In this document: in pieces, positions 25,585 to 35,211 of the stretch | Layout of the letters: each line of letters begins with the position of its first letter | Numbering within the stretch: position 1 is the stretch's first letter | DNA from: Bradyrhizobium sp. AS23.2 | Lineage (GTDB): Bacteria; Pseudomonadota; Alphaproteobacteria; Rhizobiales; Xanthobacteraceae | Direction of reading: 5' to 3' | NCBI RefSeq assembly: GCF_001908185.1 | Contig: NZ_LGHM01000147.1 | Location: 1-64,000 of the forward strand | DNA length: 64,000 nt | The notes under the pieces: generated by a model | What the model was told of the DNA's origin: nothing | Seen by the model: the letters and a program-made list of their open reading frames with translations, nothing else | The model's database searches: none | Translations under genes and position numbers: made by a program

Positions 25585-26924
25585 ACGCTTCCTCTGACAG
25601 CGCAAAGCCGCCGCTCGGCGAATTGATCGGGCGGCTGTCGGCCCTGCATCAGAAGCGCATCGATCTCGGGCTGGAGCGGATGCACCGTCTGCTTGCGCGG
25701 CTCGGTCATCCCGAGCGCAAGCTGCCGCCGGTGATCCACATCGCCGGCACCAACGGCAAGGGTTCGACGCTCGCTTATCTGCGCGCGACGCTGGAAGCCG
25801 CGGGCTTGCGCGTCCACGCCTACACCTCGCCCTATCTCGTCCGCATCAACGAATGTTTCCGGCTTGGCCGCGTCGGCGGCGGCGTGCTCGTCGGCGACGA
25901 TGAGTTGCGCGCGGCGCTGGAAGAGGTCGAGCGGGTCAATGCTGGCGAGGCCGCGACCGTGTTCGAGCTGAAGACCGCCGCGGCGTTTCATCTGTTCGCA
26001 CAGAACCCGGCCGATGTGGTGCTGCTCGAAGTCGGCCTCGGCGGCCGGCTCGATTCGACTAACGTGGTCGACGCGCCCGCAGCCTGCGTGATCACGCCGA
26101 TCAGCATGGACCACATGGACTTCCTTGGGTCCACGCTGACGTCGATCGCCGGCGAGAAGGCGGCGATCATCAAGCGTGGCGTGCCCGTCGCTTGCGCCGA
26201 GCAGGCACCGGAGGCGATGGCCGTCATCGAGGCGCAGGCCAGGCGCATGCGCGCGCCGCTGTTTGCCGCGGGCGAAAGCTGGCACGTCAATGTCGAGCAC
26301 GGGCGGCTCGTCTATTCCGACGAGCGCGGCCTGATGGATCTCACGGCACCGCGCCTGTTCGGCCGTCACCAATTCGACAATGCCGGTCTCGCGATCGCGA
26401 CCCTTCGCGCAATCCCGGGTTTCAAGATCAATCAGGCGGCATTCGAGGCCGGTATCGTTGGCGCGGAATGGCCGGCGCGGATGCAGCGCATCACCACGGG
26501 CGAGCTGCTCTCCTGGGGACCGCAGGGGTCGGAAATCTGGCTCGATGGCGGGCACAATGCCGAAGGCGGGCGCGTTGCGGCGGCCGCGCTCGGCGATCTC
26601 GAGGAGCGGGTATCGCGGCCGCTGGTGGTGATCGCGGGCATGATGGCCAACAAGGACGCGGAAGGCTTTCTTGCGAACTTCGCGGGCCTCACCCGTCACA
26701 TCATCGCGGTGCCAATTCCCGACACCGAGAACGCGATGCCGCTTGACCGGCTTGCGGACGCCGCGCGCAGCCTCGGCATGCGCGTCGAGCCGGCGCCCGG
26801 CATCGAGGCCGCGCTGCGCGCCTTGTCGCGGCTCGCCTACGAAGTGCCGCCGCGCATCCTGATCACCGGTTCGCTCTATCTCGCCGGCCACGTGCTGGGG
26901 CTCAACGGCACGCCTCCTGCATGA
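25581..26924 (+). CDS. folC: Bifunctional folylpolyglutamate synthase/dihydrofolate synthase
   Basis: A 447-residue Mur-ligase-type enzyme that adds glutamate to dihydropteroate and to folates. The P-loop is HIAGTNGKGSTLAYLRA, followed by YTSPYLVRINECFRL, FELKTAAAFHLFA, VGLGGRLDSTNVV and the MDHMDFLG metal site; the C-terminal domain includes WLDGGHNAEGG. A GTG start overlaps the accD stop (GTGA). A palindromic repeat follows the stop codon. Confidence 0.95.
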   Translation: MNASSDSAKPPLGELIGRLSALHQKRIDLGLERMHRLLARLGHPERKLPPVIHIAGTNGKGSTLAYLRATLEAAGLRVHAYTSPYLVRINECFRLGRVGGGVLVGDDELRAALEEVERVNAGEAATVFELKTAAAFHLFAQNPADVVLLEVGLGGRLDSTNVVDAPAACVITPISMDHMDFLGSTLTSIAGEKAAIIKRGVPVACAEQAPEAMAVIEAQARRMRAPLFAAGESWHVNVEHGRLVYSDERGLMDLTAPRLFGRHQFDNAGLAIATLRAIPGFKINQAAFEAGIVGAEWPARMQRITTGELLSWGPQGSEIWLDGGHNAEGGRVAAAALGDLEERVSRPLVVIAGMMANKDAEGFLANFAGLTRHIIAVPIPDTENAMPLDRLADAARSLGMRVEPAPGIEAALRALSRLAYEVPPRILITGSLYLAGHVLGLNGTPPA

Positions 26925-26929
26925 GGTTT

Positions 26930-27041
26930 CGTGTCCCGGACAAGCGCAGCGAAGCGGAGCGCAGAGCCGGGACCCAGAGGCCACATGGGCCCCGGCTCAG
27001 CAGCGCACCACTGACGTGTTGCGCTGCGTCCGGGGCACGAG
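26930..27041. repeat. Large near-palindromic intergenic repeat, copy 1
   Basis: Ends are inverted: CGTGTCCCGGAC at the left and GTCCGGGGCACG at the right, with CGGGACCCA/GGGCCCCGGCTCAGCAG in the middle. Related copies lie at 35043-35203 and 48375-48545. It probably folds into a long branched hairpin in RNA. Confidence 0.75.
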
Positions 27042-27054
27042 AGCGAGGATGATA

Positions 27055-27795
27055 ATGCGCTTTGCCGCGATTGCCGACGTTCATGGAAACTACCTCGCGC
27101 TGGAGGCGGTGCTCGCCGACATCCGTGCCCACGGCATCGGCGACATCGTCAATCTCGGCGACATGCTGAGCGGTCCACTCGATGCGCGCCGCACCATCGA
27201 GATCCTGATGAAGCTCGATGCCGTGCATGTGCTCGGCAATCACGACCGCTATCTGCTCGACCGTCCCCCGGAGAAGATGGGCTCATGGGACCGTCCCGCG
27301 CATGCGCAGCTGGATAGCTCGCAGCTCGACTGGCTGCGGTCGCAGCCGATGACGCTGGTGTTCCGCGATCAGGTCTTTCTCTGCCACGCGACGCCCAACA
27401 ATGATGAGGTCTATTGGCTCGACACGGTGCACCCGGACGGCACGGTCGCGATGTCGCCGCTCGACCGGATCGAGCAGTTAGCGAAGAGCGTCGCGCAGTC
27501 GCTGATCCTCTGCGCCCACACGCATCTCGCCCGCGCGGTGCGCTTGCGCGACGGCCGGTTGATCGTCAATCCCGGCAGCGTCGGCTGCCCCGGTTATCGC
27601 GACGTGCATCCGTTCCCGCATGTCGTGGAGGCCGGCACGCCGCACGCGCGCTACGCGATCCTCGAACTGACGGATGGTGCGTGGCAGGCGACATTCCGCC
27701 ACGTCCCTTATAATCACGAGGCGATGGCCGCGTTGGCACGCCGCAACAATCAGCCGGAGCTGGCAAACGCGCTCGCGACCGGGTGGATAAAGTAG
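27055..27795 (+). CDS. Metallophosphoesterase of the YfcE type
   Basis: A 246-residue calcineurin-like phosphoesterase. The metal-binding motifs appear in order: DVHGNY (about 8-13), GDMLSGP, GNHDR, CHATP and CAHTHL, then NPGSVGCPGY. The small, cap-free form resembles YfcE-type phosphodiesterases; the physiological substrate is not known. I chose the ATG at 27055 because GAGG lies about 8 bases upstream, whereas the ATG at 27049 abuts it. The gene sits between two repeat elements. Confidence 0.88.
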   Translation: MRFAAIADVHGNYLALEAVLADIRAHGIGDIVNLGDMLSGPLDARRTIEILMKLDAVHVLGNHDRYLLDRPPEKMGSWDRPAHAQLDSSQLDWLRSQPMTLVFRDQVFLCHATPNNDEVYWLDTVHPDGTVAMSPLDRIEQLAKSVAQSLILCAHTHLARAVRLRDGRLIVNPGSVGCPGYRDVHPFPHVVEAGTPHARYAILELTDGAWQATFRHVPYNHEAMAALARRNNQPELANALATGWIK

Positions 27796-27802
27796 ACGTT
27801 TT

Positions 27803-27840
27803 CGTAGCCCGGATTGCGCTTCGCGAAATCCGGGCTACGG
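27803..27840. repeat. Short copy of the GTAGCCCGGAT palindromic repeat
   Basis: CGTAGCCCGGATT and AATCCGGGCTACG form an inverted pair around a GCGCTTCGCG centre. It matches the outer arms of the element at 19628-19714. Confidence 0.75.
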
Positions 27841-27841
27841 G

Positions 27842-27874
27842 AAAAACAAAACGGCCGGCATGACGCCGGCCGTT
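27842..27874 (-). terminator. trxA intrinsic terminator
   Basis: On the minus strand AACGGCCGGC pairs with GCCGGCCGTT and is followed by TTGTTTTTC. It begins about 27 bases beyond the trxA stop codon. Confidence 0.85.
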
Positions 27875-27900
27875 ACACAACTCTCCACTCGCGACGCGAA

Positions 27901-28221
27901 TCAAACCGCGGAGGTGATCCACTGCTGGAGCTTCGCCTTCGGCGCCGCGCCGACCTGACGGGAGGCCATCTCGCCGCCCTTGAAGATCATCAGGGTCGGG
28001 ATCGACATCACGCCATACTTGGACGCGGTCTTCGGGCTCTCGTCGACGTTGAGCTTCACGATCTTGACCTTGTCGCCCATCGCGCCCGCGATCTCGTCGA
28101 GCGCGGGTGCGATCATGCGGCAGGGGCCGCACCACTCGGCCCAGAAATCGACGACCACGGGGCCGTTCGCCTTGAGCACTTCGGTTTCGAAATCGGCGTC
28201 AGAAACCTTGCTAACGGCCAT
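27901..28221 (-). CDS. trxA: Thioredoxin 1
   Basis: A 106-residue thiol-disulphide oxidoreductase with the WCGPCRM active site in VVDFWAEWCGPC and the cis-Pro in MSIPTLMIFKGG. It reduces cytoplasmic protein disulphides, including ribonucleotide reductase. No signal peptide. It follows addA after 67 bases in the same direction and ends at a terminator. It may be cotranscribed with addAB or have its own promoter. Confidence 0.95.
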   Translation of the reverse strand: MAVSKVSDADFETEVLKANGPVVVDFWAEWCGPCRMIAPALDEIAGAMGDKVKIVKLNVDESPKTASKYGVMSIPTLMIFKGGEMASRQVGAAPKAKLQQWITSAV

Positions 28222-28288
28222 TGGAGTACCTCACTCGGTTGAAAGAATCGGCGCGACCTGGAATCGCGCCCGGAATCATGGCCTCAAC

Positions 28289-31200
28289 CTATGAACGGCT
28301 CCTTGCCGGGTCAAGGACGCTCACGCCGACATGAAGGGATGCCAGCGCCGCGTCCAGCGCGTGGGCTGAAATCTCCATGTATTCAAGGGCCTCGGTCCAG
28401 AGCAGGACGGCGCGGATCGGCTTTTGGGGATAAAGCCTCGATAGCACCGCCCGGTACAGCGCGAGCTGCCGGACGTAGGCGGCGGGCGCCTCGGCGGCGC
28501 TCCTGGGCGCCGTCTGGTTGGTCTTGAAATCGACGATCAGGACTTCATCCGGACGAACGACCAGCCGGTCGATCTGCCCGGATACCAGCGCCGGGGTGCG
28601 GCCCGGCCGCTCCAGCTTGCCGACGATGGCGACCTCCGCCCGGCTGCCGGCGGCGAAGACCGGCGCGAAACGCGGCTCGGCGATCAAGGCGAGCACCTTG
28701 TCGGCCAGCGCGGCGCGGTCGGCCTCCGTCCAGTCCGAGGCATTGCGCGCCATGAAGCCGATCGCGGCATCACGCCGGCGCTCGGCAGCGATGTCGGGCA
28801 GGGATTGCAGCAGCCGGTGCACCAGCGTGCCGCGTTGCAGTGCCAGCGCGCGCGACTGCACCGATTCGCCGGTCCGTACCGCACGGCCTTCCTCGGCAGA
28901 CTGGCCGGACGGGCGGACAGGATCGTCGTCGATGGTTTCGCGCGGCGCCGGCACCCGCAGCCAGTCCGGCAACGCGATCGTCTGGTCCACGGCAATCGCG
29001 GGCGTGCCCAGCGCCGCGACATCCTCCGGCCGCGCGAACCGCGTCACCTTGCCGAGCGGCGTCTCGATCGTCTGCTTCTCGAGGCCCGAGCCGGTGAGCC
29101 CGGTGTCGATCAAATCGTACCAGCTCAGCTTGCGGACCGTCTTCATGTTGCCGGGCATGCAGCCGCCGACGATCAGCCGGTCGGCCGCGCGCGTCATCGC
29201 GACATAAAGAAGGCGGCGATACTCGTCCTCGGTCTCTTCGAGCATCGCCTTGCGCGCGTCGACGACCGGCTTTGGATCGTCGGCCTTGCGGCCGGCCCAG
29301 ACCACGACCTCGCCGCCATTGCCGCGCGGCACGTGGATCAGCCGCAGCCGCTGCGAATCCGAAGGAGAGGACGTCGTGTCGACCATGAACACGACCGAGG
29401 CCTCCAGCCCCTTGGCGCCGTGCACGGTCATCACCCGCACCTCGTCGCGCGAGATTTCCATGTCGCGCTTCACCTCAGTGTCGGCCGAGCGCAGCCAGGC
29501 CATGAAGCCTTGCAGCGAGGCCGGCGCCTTGCGCTCATAATTCAGCGCGAGCTCCAAAAATTCGTCGAGCGCGTCATTGGCCTCGTGGCCAAGGCGGCGC
29601 AGGATACGCGCGCGCGCGCCGTCACCTCCAAGCAGCCAGGCGTAGAAAGCGAACGGCGTCTCCTCGCGCGCACGCGTCTCGCAGGCTTCCAGGCGCCGTA
29701 GCGCCGTGGTGAATTTCTCGCTTCGAGCCGCATGCTCGCCGAGCGCACGGCGCAGCGGTCCCTTGCGATCCCAGGCAAGCTGGAACAGATCGTCGTCATC
29801 GAGTCCGAACAGCGGGCTCTTCAGCGCGACGGCAAGCGCGAGATCGTCCTGCGGCAGCAGCAACGCATCGGCGAGGTTCATCAGATCGATGATCGCGATG
29901 TGCTCGGTGAGTTTCAGCCGGTCGGCGCCGGCCACCGGAACGTTGGCGTGCTTCAAGGCCTGGATCACGGCATCGAACGCATTGCCGCGCCGGCGCACCA
30001 GGATCAACATGTCGCCATAGCGTAGGGGACGCCGTTCGCCATCGTGCCCCGTCAGCGTGCCGCTCTCGACCAGCCGCTTGATCTCGGCCTGGATGCGGCG
30101 CGCGAGCTTGACCTCGGGGCTGGTGACGGCAACGCCGTCGAACGGCGCGCGCCAGCCCTCGATGTCCTGCCTGTCGTCGGCCTCGGCGAGGTCCCACAGC
30201 TCGATCACGCTCGGGCCGGCATCGCCGAGCGCATTGTGCAGGGGGTGGCCGATCTCGACCGAATGGATGCTCTTGTAGATCGTCGGCTCGCGAAAGACGT
30301 GGTCGACCGAGTGCAGGATCGTGGCGCCCGAGCGGAACGAATAGGTGAAGGCGACGGGATCGAATTTCAGTCCGGCGGCGGTGAACTTGCGGTGCAGCTC
30401 GCGCCGGCGCGCGTCGAATTCCCGGGGCTGCGCGCCCTGGAATGAAAAGATCGACTGCTTCTCGTCGCCGACCGCGAAGACCGTGCGGTTGAGCCCTTCG
30501 CGCGCGCCTTCGCCCGCCGTGAACTCCGAGATGATGTGCGCGACAATGTCCCATTGCCGCGGGCTGGTGTCCTGCGCCTCGTCGATCAGGACGTGATCGA
30601 CGCCGCGGTCGAGCTTGTAATGCACCCAGCCCGAAGAGACGCGGTTCAGCATCGCCAGCGTCTTGTCGATCAAATCGTCGTAGTCGAGCAGCCCGCGCTC
30701 CTGCTTCTCGCGACGGTAATTCGCGGCAGCAGCGGTCGCGATATGCAGGAGCGCCGCAGTACGGTCGCGCACGGTCACTGCGCGGCGCTTCTCGATCAAT
30801 CCGGCGAGGCGCTGCGCCTCGTTCTCGAACAGGCGCGCGACGGAGGGATTCTGCTCGCCGAACTTCTTGGTCAGCACCGCCTTGCGCGGCAACTTCTCGT
30901 CGGTGAGGAAGACGCTGAGATAGGCATCGACCTGGTCGCTGCCGGAAAACACCTTTGCCACGCGCAGGCGCTCCGCCTGGTCGTTGTCCGACTTGCTGCC
31001 GTCTTCCAGCGCAAAGGCGATGTCGTCCCAGCGTGATCGCGGCAGGAACGGACCATCGAGGATCTCGTTCTCGACGTCCTCGATGCGGTCGCTCGCATCC
31101 ACGCCCAGCACCGCAGCCATCTGCGCAGCAGCCGCTTCCGCGTTGCCGGCCTCGTCGGTCCAGGCCATGAAATGGTCGCGGCTGAGGCAGGCTTCGCGCA

Positions 31201-31798
31201 CCACTTCCTTGAAGGTGACATCGGCGGCGTTCGCCATCGCGGTCAGAAGCGCGCGGCCGGTGACGGTCTCCGGATCGCGCGCGGCGTCCAGCAGCACCTT
31301 CAGATTGGCGCGCTCCATCATGTCGGTCTGGTCGCGCTCGTCGATGACGGCGAAGCGCGCCGGCACGTTGGCCTCGAACGGAAATTGCTGAAGCAGGCGC
31401 GTGCACAGCGCGTGGATGGTCTGCACCTTCAGTCCGCCCGGCGTCTCCAGCGCGCAGGCGAACAGCTTTCGCGCCTCGCGGCACAACCGAGCATTCGGAT
31501 GCGGAATGCCGACGGCAACAATAGCCTTTTTGAGCGCGTCATCATCCAGCGTCACCCAATGGCCGAGCGTGGTGAACACGCGCTCGGCCATGTTGGCGGC
31601 GGCCGCCTTGGTGAAGGTGATGCAGAGGATCTTTTCCGGCGGTACGCCCGACAGCAGCAGGCGGATCACGCGCTGCACCAGCACATGTGTCTTGCCGGAG
31701 CCAGCATTGGCCGACACGAAGGCCGACGCGGTCGGATCGGACGCGCGCGCTTGCCTCGCGCGTACCTCGTCAGGGATGGGACGCGGCGCCTTCACCAT
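28289..31798 (-). CDS. addA: AddA helicase-nuclease (double-strand break repair)
   Basis: A 1,169-residue UvrD-family helicase with a C-terminal nuclease, the RecB-like half of AddAB, which resects DNA ends for RecA. Walker A is SANAGSGKTHVLVQRV, Walker B lies in DHVLIDEAQDTSP, motif III is GDEKQSIFSFQGA, and motif V/VI are MTVHGAKGLEASVVFM and LLYVAMTRAADRL. The nuclease core is at the C terminus (VLIVDFKTNQTAP, with D-x-K). The ATG at 31798 overlaps the addB stop by 7 bases. Confidence 0.95.
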   Translation of the reverse strand: MVKAPRPIPDEVRARQARASDPTASAFVSANAGSGKTHVLVQRVIRLLLSGVPPEKILCITFTKAAAANMAERVFTTLGHWVTLDDDALKKAIVAVGIPHPNARLCREARKLFACALETPGGLKVQTIHALCTRLLQQFPFEANVPARFAVIDERDQTDMMERANLKVLLDAARDPETVTGRALLTAMANAADVTFKEVVREACLSRDHFMAWTDEAGNAEAAAAQMAAVLGVDASDRIEDVENEILDGPFLPRSRWDDIAFALEDGSKSDNDQAERLRVAKVFSGSDQVDAYLSVFLTDEKLPRKAVLTKKFGEQNPSVARLFENEAQRLAGLIEKRRAVTVRDRTAALLHIATAAAANYRREKQERGLLDYDDLIDKTLAMLNRVSSGWVHYKLDRGVDHVLIDEAQDTSPRQWDIVAHIISEFTAGEGAREGLNRTVFAVGDEKQSIFSFQGAQPREFDARRRELHRKFTAAGLKFDPVAFTYSFRSGATILHSVDHVFREPTIYKSIHSVEIGHPLHNALGDAGPSVIELWDLAEADDRQDIEGWRAPFDGVAVTSPEVKLARRIQAEIKRLVESGTLTGHDGERRPLRYGDMLILVRRRGNAFDAVIQALKHANVPVAGADRLKLTEHIAIIDLMNLADALLLPQDDLALAVALKSPLFGLDDDDLFQLAWDRKGPLRRALGEHAARSEKFTTALRRLEACETRAREETPFAFYAWLLGGDGARARILRRLGHEANDALDEFLELALNYERKAPASLQGFMAWLRSADTEVKRDMEISRDEVRVMTVHGAKGLEASVVFMVDTTSSPSDSQRLRLIHVPRGNGGEVVVWAGRKADDPKPVVDARKAMLEETEDEYRRLLYVAMTRAADRLIVGGCMPGNMKTVRKLSWYDLIDTGLTGSGLEKQTIETPLGKVTRFARPEDVAALGTPAIAVDQTIALPDWLRVPAPRETIDDDPVRPSGQSAEEGRAVRTGESVQSRALALQRGTLVHRLLQSLPDIAAERRRDAAIGFMARNASDWTEADRAALADKVLALIAEPRFAPVFAAGSRAEVAIVGKLERPGRTPALVSGQIDRLVVRPDEVLIVDFKTNQTAPRSAAEAPAAYVRQLALYRAVLSRLYPQKPIRAVLLWTEALEYMEISAHALDAALASLHVGVSVLDPARSRS

Positions 31799-34700
31799 TC
31801 CTCGATCCCCAATCCGCCGGCTGCCGACCATTCCTTGATCCGGGCGAGGTCGTCATAGGCGCCGTAGCGGTTCGTCCACATCGGCAGGTTCAGCGATGTG
31901 TAGGGCTGATTCTCGTCCTCGAACGCGCGGATCAGCGCCTCCAGCTTGGCCCGCGCCTCGGCGGCAGCCGTGTCAGGCGGTTGCGCCTGGTCGCTTTGCT
32001 TGATCTTGAGATCGAGGATGCGTTCCTCGCCCGGCGGATTGTTGCCGCTCAGCCGCACATAGACGAGCTGACTCACGGACGCGCCGGCGTCGATGCCGGG
32101 AAAACCGCCCTCGCGCAGGATCGCCGCCTCCAGCGTGAGCTGCGGCGACAGGCCCATGCGGACCTGCTTGTCGCTCGGCGGCTGTCCGGTCTTGTAGTCG
32201 AGGATTGCATAGCCGCCGCCCACGCGCCGCTCGATGCGGTCGGCGCGCGCGGAGAGGCGGAAGCTGCGCTCATTGTCGAGCGTGATCGAGATTTCGCCAT
32301 GCGTCTCGGCCGTGATCGCCTCGATCGCGCCGCGCCGTACCGTCTCCCATTCGCCAAACCAGCGCGCGATGCGCTGGAAGCGCGGCCACCACAGCGCCCG
32401 CGCTTCGGGACGCTCCATCAGCGGTGCAAAGTACTTTTCGCCGATCGCGCGCAGCACGCGGGCGGGGTTGTCGGGCAGATGCGCGGCATAGGTTTCGGTG
32501 AACTCGCCGAGCGCATCGTGGATCGCCGAGCCGCGGTCGGCGGCCGACAGCGGCATGTCGACGGGATCGAGCGCATCGAGCCGCAGGATATGCTTCGCGT
32601 AGATCGTGTAGGGATCGCGCAGCCAGTCCTCGATTGCCGTGACCGACATTTTCAGCGGCCGCGTCGCGCGCGGCGGCCGCGGCTCGGGCTGCTTGATCGG
32701 CCTGACCTCGTCGGGCTGGTCCAGCGCGCCTGCGAATTGCACGTACTTTTCCCCGGCACTCTTTGCGGCCTTCCAGAGATCGTCGCCCGCAACCGCCTCT
32801 AACCGGTGCAGGAAGCGCGAGGCCACAGCCGGCGCGCCGCCGGCCTTGGCGGCGTGGGTGAGGATCACCTCATTGGCGCCGAGCAGCTGCGCGAAGTCGT
32901 GCGCGGAGAGGCCGATGCGCCGCTCCGGCAGATCGAGGCCGAGCTCGTGCCGCATCGGCCGGCTGAGCCAGGGATCGATGCGGGGTGCCGGTGGCCAGAC
33001 GCCTTCGATCAGCCCGCCGACGATGATTCGGTCGGCCTGCATCAGGCGCGATTCCAGCGGGCCGTAGATCTGCAGGCGCGCGCCCGGTCTGTCGCGCCGG
33101 CGCACCGCGCGGTCGCCGAACGCGGTCTGGAAGACGTCGGAGTAGTCCGGCAGCGGCACCATCAATCCGCTGGTCGTGCCGCCGCGCAGGAGATCGTCGA
33201 AGGCGCTAGCGAGCGCGAGGCCCTCGCGTTCCTCGAAGGCGAGCGGGATACCCTGCTCGTCGCGCGACAGCTCGATCAGGATCTCGCGGTGCCGGTGCGC
33301 CAGCTCGGCGAAGTCATACGGTTTCGATGACGCAAGGCTCTCGATCGGCGCCAATGCCTTTCGCAAGGCATCGATCAGTGCCTGGATGCGATCGATATCC
33401 TCGGCCTTCAGACGGGCGCGCGGCTCGGCGCGATGCAGCGCGGAGACCTCGCTGCGCCACAGTTTTGCCAGCTCCTCGCGAAAGCGGTTGAATTCGCGCA
33501 AGAGACCGCCCGTACCCGCAGGCGGACGGGTGCCGCGCAAGACTGCGAGCTCCAACCCCTCGATCGCCGCTTTCCAGGCCCCCGGCGCACGGCCGAGCCG
33601 GCACAGCGGATGTTTCAGCATCGCCAGCAGCGTCGGCGGCTCCAATCCCTTGGTCGCCGCCTCCACCGTGAGCCGCGCGAAAACGCCGGCCGATGTTTCC
33701 ATCAGGACGTCGCCACCGGAATCGTCGAAGGCGAGATCCCATCGGGTGAGCGCAGCCATCACCCGCCGCGCCAGCGCGCGGTCCGGCGTCACCAGCGCCG
33801 CCGATTTGTCGAGATGCCGCGCCTCGCGCATTGCGATCGCGATTGCCAGCGCTTCCATCTCGGGATTGGGAGCTTCGACGACCGCGAGATTCGTCATGCC
33901 GCCGGCGATCTTCGCGGCGACATCCGGCTGCTTCAGCCGGTCGTACCAAATCTCGGTCTTGGCGGACGGCCGCATCGATTCCGATGCGAGGAGGTCGCGG
34001 CCGCCTTGCGCCGGCGGCTGGAGGATGTCGACATCGCTGCGCTTGATGCCGAAGCGCTGCAGCAGTGCGTGCAGGGCATATTGCGGATGGTTCGATGCCG
34101 GATGCTCCGCGAATTTGCCCAGCGCATCGCGCACGCCGCCGATGGTCCGCCAGGCGTCGTCGTCGAGATCGGTGTCGAGGCCCGGCAGCACCACGGCGCC
34201 ATGCGGCAGCGAGGCGACCGCATGCAGGAATTTTGCGGTGGCCGGCATCGAGCCGGTCGAGCCGGCTGCGATCACGGGGCCATGGGGATGTGCGGTCAGC
34301 CGCCTGGCTTCCGCCGCGATCAGGAGATCGCGCCGCGCCGCCGGCTCGATCCGGTTGATCTCGGCGAGATGATTGGGCCATGCGATGCGCGCGATGCGCA
34401 GGAATTCGAGCGAGTGCTGCCAGTATCGATCGAGCTGGTCCGGCACGAGACCATCGAGCGCGCTCCAGTCGACACCGCGCGTGACCATGTCGTCGATCAG
34501 ACGGGCGAGATCGGAAGCCAATGCAAGCGTCGAGGCGGGACCGCCGACCACCAGCGGCGCCAGCACCGGGCCTTTGGCCCAGGCGGCGACGAGCTGCGCC
34601 AGTGTCAGCCGCCGTTCGAGCTCGCCGAGCCGCGGCGGAATGTCGAGCGGGGCGGCGGTCGAAAACTGCTCGGCCTCGTCGGCGAAAGCGAGCTCATCCT

Positions 34701-34938
34701 CGTCGATGTCGCCGAGCGCGACGATGCGCGGCAGCACCACCGCATCCGCCTTCATCTCGTCGAGGAAGATCTCGCGCACGACGCGCATGGCGCGCCGGGT
34801 CGGCAGATAGAGCGTGGCATCGGCAAGCCGAGCCGGCTCCTTCCGCGCCGCGAACCCTTCGACCAGCCGGCCGTCGAGCAGGGCCGAGACGACCGTGCGC
34901 AGGAATGGAACTGAGACTGGAACGCTGAAAACGCGCAT
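31792..34938 (-). CDS. addB: AddB, partner of AddA
   Basis: A 1,048-residue alphaproteobacterial AddB with a degenerate N-terminal helicase-like region and a C-terminal RecB-family nuclease (AILDYKTGQPPSDKQV, D-x-K). The N terminus includes LYLPTRRAMRVVREIFLDE, and MSVTAIEDWLRDPYTIYAKHIL (core AIEDWLRDPYTIYAKHIL) marks the nuclease entry. It forms the end-processing complex with AddA; the overlap with addA indicates coupled translation. A large repeat separates it from the upstream nucleotidyltransferase gene. Confidence 0.94.
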   Translation of the reverse strand: MRVFSVPVSVPFLRTVVSALLDGRLVEGFAARKEPARLADATLYLPTRRAMRVVREIFLDEMKADAVVLPRIVALGDIDEDELAFADEAEQFSTAAPLDIPPRLGELERRLTLAQLVAAWAKGPVLAPLVVGGPASTLALASDLARLIDDMVTRGVDWSALDGLVPDQLDRYWQHSLEFLRIARIAWPNHLAEINRIEPAARRDLLIAAEARRLTAHPHGPVIAAGSTGSMPATAKFLHAVASLPHGAVVLPGLDTDLDDDAWRTIGGVRDALGKFAEHPASNHPQYALHALLQRFGIKRSDVDILQPPAQGGRDLLASESMRPSAKTEIWYDRLKQPDVAAKIAGGMTNLAVVEAPNPEMEALAIAIAMREARHLDKSAALVTPDRALARRVMAALTRWDLAFDDSGGDVLMETSAGVFARLTVEAATKGLEPPTLLAMLKHPLCRLGRAPGAWKAAIEGLELAVLRGTRPPAGTGGLLREFNRFREELAKLWRSEVSALHRAEPRARLKAEDIDRIQALIDALRKALAPIESLASSKPYDFAELAHRHREILIELSRDEQGIPLAFEEREGLALASAFDDLLRGGTTSGLMVPLPDYSDVFQTAFGDRAVRRRDRPGARLQIYGPLESRLMQADRIIVGGLIEGVWPPAPRIDPWLSRPMRHELGLDLPERRIGLSAHDFAQLLGANEVILTHAAKAGGAPAVASRFLHRLEAVAGDDLWKAAKSAGEKYVQFAGALDQPDEVRPIKQPEPRPPRATRPLKMSVTAIEDWLRDPYTIYAKHILRLDALDPVDMPLSAADRGSAIHDALGEFTETYAAHLPDNPARVLRAIGEKYFAPLMERPEARALWWPRFQRIARWFGEWETVRRGAIEAITAETHGEISITLDNERSFRLSARADRIERRVGGGYAILDYKTGQPPSDKQVRMGLSPQLTLEAAILREGGFPGIDAGASVSQLVYVRLSGNNPPGEERILDLKIKQSDQAQPPDTAAAEARAKLEALIRAFEDENQPYTSLNLPMWTNRYGAYDDLARIKEWSAAGGLGIEEW

Positions 34939-35042
34939 CGGCTGCCTGATTCGGGGATCAGGCCAATATAGGCAGACGGACCCGAATGGTCATCGGTGCC
35001 GTCGAGGTCTTCCCCGCTGTTCGCCGGGACTTCGCTGCTCTC

Positions 35043-35203
35043 GCGCCCCGGACGCGGGGCGGCATGAAATGACGCGCCGCTGAGCCGGGGCCCATTTTGC
35101 GTCATTGTGGGTGTGTGGTCCCGGCTCAGCAGTGCATCGTCGTAAGCGCGTTTACGCGCGTCTTCAACGCGCTATTGCGCTGCACTGCGTCCGGGACACG
35201 AGC
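35043..35203. repeat. Large near-palindromic intergenic repeat, copy 2
   Basis: Arms GCCCCGGACGC and GCGTCCGGGACACG bracket GAGCCGGGGCCC, TGGTCCCGGCTCAGCAGTGCA and a GCGCGTTTACGCGCGTCTTCAACGCGC insert. The insert is shared with the copy at 48375-48545 but absent from the one at 26930. Confidence 0.75.
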
Positions 35204-35211
35204 GGGGCAGT